Part shown: one piece after another, positions 5,710-7,919 of the stretch
Numbering within the stretch: position 1 is the stretch's first letter
Layout of the letters: the number at the start of each line of letters is the position of its first letter
DNA from: Archaeoglobaceae archaeon
GTDB taxonomy: Archaea; Halobacteriota; Archaeoglobi; Archaeoglobales; Archaeoglobaceae
Assembly: GCA_027016055.1 (NCBI GenBank)
Contig: JALWBF010000024.1
Span: 6,750-14,668, forward strand
DNA: 7,919 nt
Direction of reading: 5' to 3'
Made by a program: the position numbers and the translations under genes
Notes under the pieces: generated by a model
The model's input: only the letters and a program-made list of their open reading frames with translations
Told to the model about the DNA's origin: nothing
The model's database searches: none

Positions 5710-5818
5710 TACCAACGAACCAGTAGTTATAAAGCTCTTTACTCTGAATACATCATTCGACACAGCACGTCAACACATTTCCTAAAAGAGGCGACCTTAA
5801 CAGCACATCGCTAAGAAA

Positions 5819-5848
5819 TTTGTGCCCGGGCGGAAGGATATGCACAAA
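5819..5848. repeat. Inverted repeat / hairpin with GC-rich loop
   Basis: Arms TTTGTGC (5819-5825) and GCACAAA (5842-5848) are perfect complements around a 16-base loop that contains CCCGGGC. It is too far from the ATPase stop (110 bases) and lacks a following T-run, so a simple terminator is unlikely. It could be part of a structured RNA or the end of a decayed mobile element. Confidence 0.5.
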
Positions 5849-5946
5849 CCTCCCCGCAATTCGTGCGAGATGAAGGTCAGTTCGGCTAATTCCTTAAACT
5901 TTCGATGGTGCTGACGTAATTTAAGACGAATGAACGATCTCACGAT

Positions 5947-5966
5947 TTTTTAGGTTATCCTAAAAA
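5947..5966. repeat. Short perfect hairpin in the gene-free stretch
   Basis: Arms TTTTTAGG (5947-5954) and CCTAAAAA (5959-5966) enclose the 4-base loop TTAT. The structure is AT-rich and symmetrical, with no T-run after it on either strand. It resembles the subterminal hairpins of IS200/IS605 elements in size, but no matching partner or insertion site is visible. Confidence 0.5.
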
Positions 5967-6040
5967 CAACCCCCGTTAATAGCCAACTTTCGGAACTACT
6001 GTTCAATGCAGGGAGGAGGTCGGCTACTGCTGTCAGTGAA

Positions 6041-6053
6041 TATTTTATATTTA
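6041..6053 (+). promoter_or_regulatory. TATA-like promoter for the M24 peptidase-AOR pair
   Basis: TATTTTATATTTA is a strong archaeal TATA-like sequence centred about 57 bases before the ATG at 6104. Initiation about 25-28 bases downstream would leave a leader of roughly 30 bases, unlike the leaderless genes to the left. Only a weak purine-rich CGAG/GCGAAA lies in front of the ATG. Confidence 0.5.
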
Positions 6054-6103
6054 ACAACGAAATTTCAGCAAAATGTCATAAAATCCCGAGCGAAATCGTT
6101 ACC

Positions 6104-7219
6104 ATGCTCCATGATATTTTAAGAGATCACGACGCCCAGTTTTACATTCAGCACTCCGGAGATAACAACTTCTACTATGCCACGAAGTTTAAGATCCCGA
6201 ACTCCGCATTTTACATAATCGGAATCGATGGAACAGATCTTTTGGTCGTTCCGGAGATGGAGAAAAACAGAGCTTTGAGGGAGAGTAGGGTTAAGGAGAT
6301 TTCATCTTTCGCGGATTTGGGTTACCACGATAAACTTAGGGAGCTCAAGAATTCGAGAAAAGCCCTATCCCAAACTTTAATCGAGTTTCTGAAAACGCAT
6401 AAAGCAAAGAAGATTTTAATTCCACCGGACTTTCCTTCCTTCTTAGCCTTGGATTTTTCGGAGCATTTCGAGGTTGAAGTCGTTGAGAACCCGTTCCTTA
6501 AAATGAGAACCGTAAAGAGCAGTGAAGAGATCGAAAAAATAAGGGATACGAGCGTTGCGGTAATCGAGTCGTTTAAATTAGCTCTGGAACTGCTTAGGAA
6601 AGGTGTTAGGGATTGCAACGAGTTGAGGGATGAAATAGAGATTTTCCTATTCGGCAGGGGTTATCTCGCTCAGGATACGATCGTATCTTCTGGAAAGCTC
6701 TCGGCCGATCCGCATTGCATTGGATACGGAGAGATCCGGGAGCATGTGGTGATCGACATATTTCCCAAAAGCAGAAGGCATCACTACTATTCCGACTTCA
6801 CGAGAACAGTGATATTGGAAGATTGCCCGGAAATTGAAGATATGCTCGATGCTGTAATTGAAGCCCAGCAGAAAGCCATATCCATGATAAGAGAAGGCGT
6901 CACAGCTAAGGAAGTTCACTACACGGTCTGCGATGTTCTTGAGGAGAGGGGATACCACACGCTTAGGAGGAAATACAGGGAGGGGTTTATCCATTCAACA
7001 GGACACGGAGTCGGCTTGGATATACACGAGGAGCCGAGAATATTTGAAAACGAAGATACGCTTAAGGCTGGGATGGTGTTCACAGTCGAACCGGGGCTTT
7101 ATTATAAGAAATGGGGTGGCGTAAGGGTTGAGGATGTCGTCGTCGTGAGAAGGCACGGATGCGAGGTTCTGACCGAATTCCCGAGGAAGATAGATCTTAG
7201 GAGGGAGAAGTATGGATAA
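6104..7219 (+). CDS. pepQ: M24 family metallopeptidase, Xaa-Pro dipeptidase (prolidase) type
   Basis: A 371-residue pita-bread-fold peptidase that cleaves X-Pro bonds using two metal ions in the cytoplasm. The N-terminal creatinase-like domain covers about residues 1-130, and the catalytic domain starts near KSSEEIEKIR (138-147). Metal ligands follow the family order: Asp218 in VVIDIFP, Asp231 in SDFTRT, His301 in STGHGVG, Glu329 in TVEPGLYY and Glu343 in VRVEDVV; His308 in DIHEEP is also kept. The first two ligands are 13 rather than 11 residues apart, and the usual DxGA is DIFP, a variant form in the family, so exact substrate (dipeptidase or aminopeptidase P-like) is uncertain. The frame is open upstream but has no ATG, GTG or TTG back to the stop at 5951, so the ATG at 6104 is the start. 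It overlaps the AOR gene by 8 bases, suggesting joint use in peptide degradation. Confidence 0.9.
   Translation: MLHDILRDHDAQFYIQHSGDNNFYYATKFKIPNSAFYIIGIDGTDLLVVPEMEKNRALRESRVKEISSFADLGYHDKLRELKNSRKALSQTLIEFLKTHKAKKILIPPDFPSFLALDFSEHFEVEVVENPFLKMRTVKSSEEIEKIRDTSVAVIESFKLALELLRKGVRDCNELRDEIEIFLFGRGYLAQDTIVSSGKLSADPHCIGYGEIREHVVIDIFPKSRRHHYYSDFTRTVILEDCPEIEDMLDAVIEAQQKAISMIREGVTAKEVHYTVCDVLEERGYHTLRRKYREGFIHSTGHGVGLDIHEEPRIFENEDTLKAGMVFTVEPGLYYKKWGGVRVEDVVVVRRHGCEVLTEFPRKIDLRREKYG
7199..7204 (+). promoter_or_regulatory. Strong Shine-Dalgarno site for the AOR gene inside the peptidase gene
   Basis: AGGAGG lies 7 bases before the ATG at 7212 and within the last codons of the peptidase. It sets the start of the AOR gene, which has no in-frame stop in the window, and shows that translation is coupled to the peptidase. 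Confidence 0.75.
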
Positions 7220-7919
7220 AATCGCCTTGGTAGATCTATCGAAGCGTGAGGTTAAAGTAAGAGACCCGAGCAGGGAGGAAAGATTCTTCATAGGCGGGAA
7301 GGGTTTGGGGTTTAAGGTTTTGAACGATAGCTTGAGGAAGGATCTCATAGTATTTGCAGTGGGTCCGCTTACGGGGCTTAGAATGAGCGGGCTTTCAAGG
7401 TGTGAAGCCGCATTCATCTCTCCGCTAACGGGATTCGTCGCCGATTCATCCTGCGGAGGGTTCTTCGGAAGGGAATTGAGAAAAGCCGGATACTTAGCTT
7501 TAATTCTTCGAGGCAGATCCGATAAGCCCGTTTACATCAAAATAGAGGACGAGAACATAGAGATCCGCGATGCGGATTGGCTCTGGGGAAGGGATGCTTT
7601 CGAAACGGAAGATCTGCTCAAAGGAGAACTCGGAAAAGGGTATCAGATCGCATCCATCGGGCAGGCTGGGGAAAATTTGGTCAGATTCGCGTGCATAGAG
7701 CATGCTAAGGGAAGGGAGTTCGGAAGATGCGGCGGAGGAGCGGTGCTCGGAGCTATGAAGGTAAAGGCTATAGCAGTTAAGGGTTCGGCGGATTTAGAGG
7801 AAATCGTAGCCAATTACGAAAGGTTCAGCGAGCTTAGGGAAGATTTCGAAGGCAGACTGGACGTTTTGGAGGGGATATCAAATTACGGAACTCCGAAGAT
7901 GATTCTACTTACAAACGAG
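7212..7919 (+). CDS. aor: Aldehyde:ferredoxin oxidoreductase (tungstopterin) family, 3'-truncated by window edge
   Basis: AOR enzymes oxidise aldehydes to acids with ferredoxin as acceptor, using a bis-tungstopterin and a [4Fe-4S] cluster. The visible 236 residues are the complete N-terminal AOR domain and the start of the next; family members have about 600. Matches are FIGGKGLGFKVL (26-37), GPLTGLRMSGLSR (51-63), SPLTGFVADSSCGGFFGREL (70-89), AGYLALILRGRSDKPVYIKI (92-111), RDADWLWG (119-126) and IGQAGENLVRFA (149-160), then GRCGGGAVLGAMKVKAIAV (171-189). The canonical last motif is GRGGxGAVMGSKxLKAI, so Cys173 and the missing SK are unusual, as is Cys81 in DSSCGG. The CxxCxxxC cluster ligands would lie beyond the window. 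The ATG overlaps the peptidase stop region by 8 bases behind a strong Shine-Dalgarno site. Together with the peptidase it suggests oxidation of amino-acid-derived aldehydes; the true substrate cannot be read from sequence. Confidence 0.93.
   Translation, partial: MDKIALVDLSKREVKVRDPSREERFFIGGKGLGFKVLNDSLRKDLIVFAVGPLTGLRMSGLSRCEAAFISPLTGFVADSSCGGFFGRELRKAGYLALILRGRSDKPVYIKIEDENIEIRDADWLWGRDAFETEDLLKGELGKGYQIASIGQAGENLVRFACIEHAKGREFGRCGGGAVLGAMKVKAIAVKGSADLEEIVANYERFSELREDFEGRLDVLEGISNYGTPKMILLTNE

Larger units (their letters stand above)
5710..6103. other. Gene-free stretch, probably decayed DNA, with two hairpins
   Basis: No intact gene is supported here. The longest open stretches include a - strand frame from a GTG at 5943 to 5797 (48 codons, rich in Arg/Lys/His at its N-terminus) and a - strand stretch upstream of it closed by a stop near 5960; neither matches a family I can name. 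Two hairpins stand out: a 7-bp stem TTTGTGC/GCACAAA (5819-5848) with a 16-base loop, and an 8-bp stem TTTTTAGG/CCTAAAAA (5947-5966) with a 4-base loop. The right end holds the promoter of the peptidase gene. No tRNA or CRISPR-like repeats were seen. Given the tnpB and cas1 remnants upstream, decayed mobile or accessory DNA is a fair guess only. Confidence 0.6.

Noticed and set aside
5578..5763. 61-codon - strand ORF at the ATPase 3' end
   Set aside because: It is almost wholly antisense to the well-supported ATPase and has no recognisable domain.
5866..5930. Possible C/D-box guide RNA (GAGATGA ... CTGA)
   Set aside because: The C box has a mismatch, the C'/D' boxes are poor, and the final box spacing is only a couple of bases, so the standard architecture is not met.
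6073..6081. Two-codon minigene ATG-TCA-TAA near the inferred transcription start of the peptidase gene
   Set aside because: Such short matches are expected by chance and there is no evidence that it is translated.
3675..6103. CRISPR array associated with the cas1 remnant
   Set aside because: No regularly spaced direct repeats of 24-37 bases were seen; the only short direct repeat is the 9-mer over the ATPase start.
6647..6994. 115-codon - strand ORF inside the peptidase gene
   Set aside because: Antisense shadow of a gene with all catalytic motifs; no domain recognised in the antisense product.

Overview
The window looks like hyperthermophilic euryarchaeal DNA, most likely Archaeoglobales or a close relative. 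The reasons are archaeal-type HypB/HypC, SurE, RpiA, an ArsA/Get3-like ATPase, a tungsten aldehyde oxidoreductase (AOR), an archaeal AAA+/DUF234 ATPase, and several genes with a BRE/TATA element about 27 bases before the start codon. The assignment to Archaeoglobales is inference; the archaeal origin is much firmer. No rRNA, tRNA or CRISPR array was seen.

Left part (1-3536, all on +): the 3' two thirds of hypB, then hypC overlapping it; a single-domain ArsA/Get3-like ATPase with a C-terminal HSP20-like domain, followed by a 63-residue charged protein; then surE and rpiA, which overlap. This is compact core-genome DNA for hydrogenase maturation, a membrane-protein or metal ATPase, nucleotide hydrolysis and ribose-5-phosphate supply. 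A tiny rubredoxin gene on the - strand meets rpiA tail to tail, and the two stop codons sit side by side in TTATAA.

Middle part (about 3680-6100): an accessory patch. Between the rubredoxin gene and the next + strand gene are two decayed genes that no long ORF reveals. The first is the C-terminal end of an IS200/IS605-type tnpB (- strand, about 3761-3956). It abuts a 5'-truncated, multiply frameshifted cas1 (+ strand, about 3962-4289). Immediately after comes an intact AAA+ ATPase with a C-terminal DUF234/PD-(D/E)XK-like region. Its promoter and start codon lie in a dense cluster of three copies of AGTAAATTA, arranged as nested inverted and direct repeats. A gene-free stretch with two good hairpins follows (5710-6103).

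Right part (6104-7919, +): an M24 metallopeptidase of the Xaa-Pro dipeptidase type, translationally coupled by an 8-base overlap to an AOR-family gene that runs off the end of the window. This pair fits a role in peptide and amino-acid catabolism.

The most notable hidden content is the fossil cas1/tnpB junction and the repeat cluster over the ATPase start. Everything else is close to expectation for the named families, except a few residue changes: NKIT instead of NKxD in HypB, and a shortened rubredoxin.
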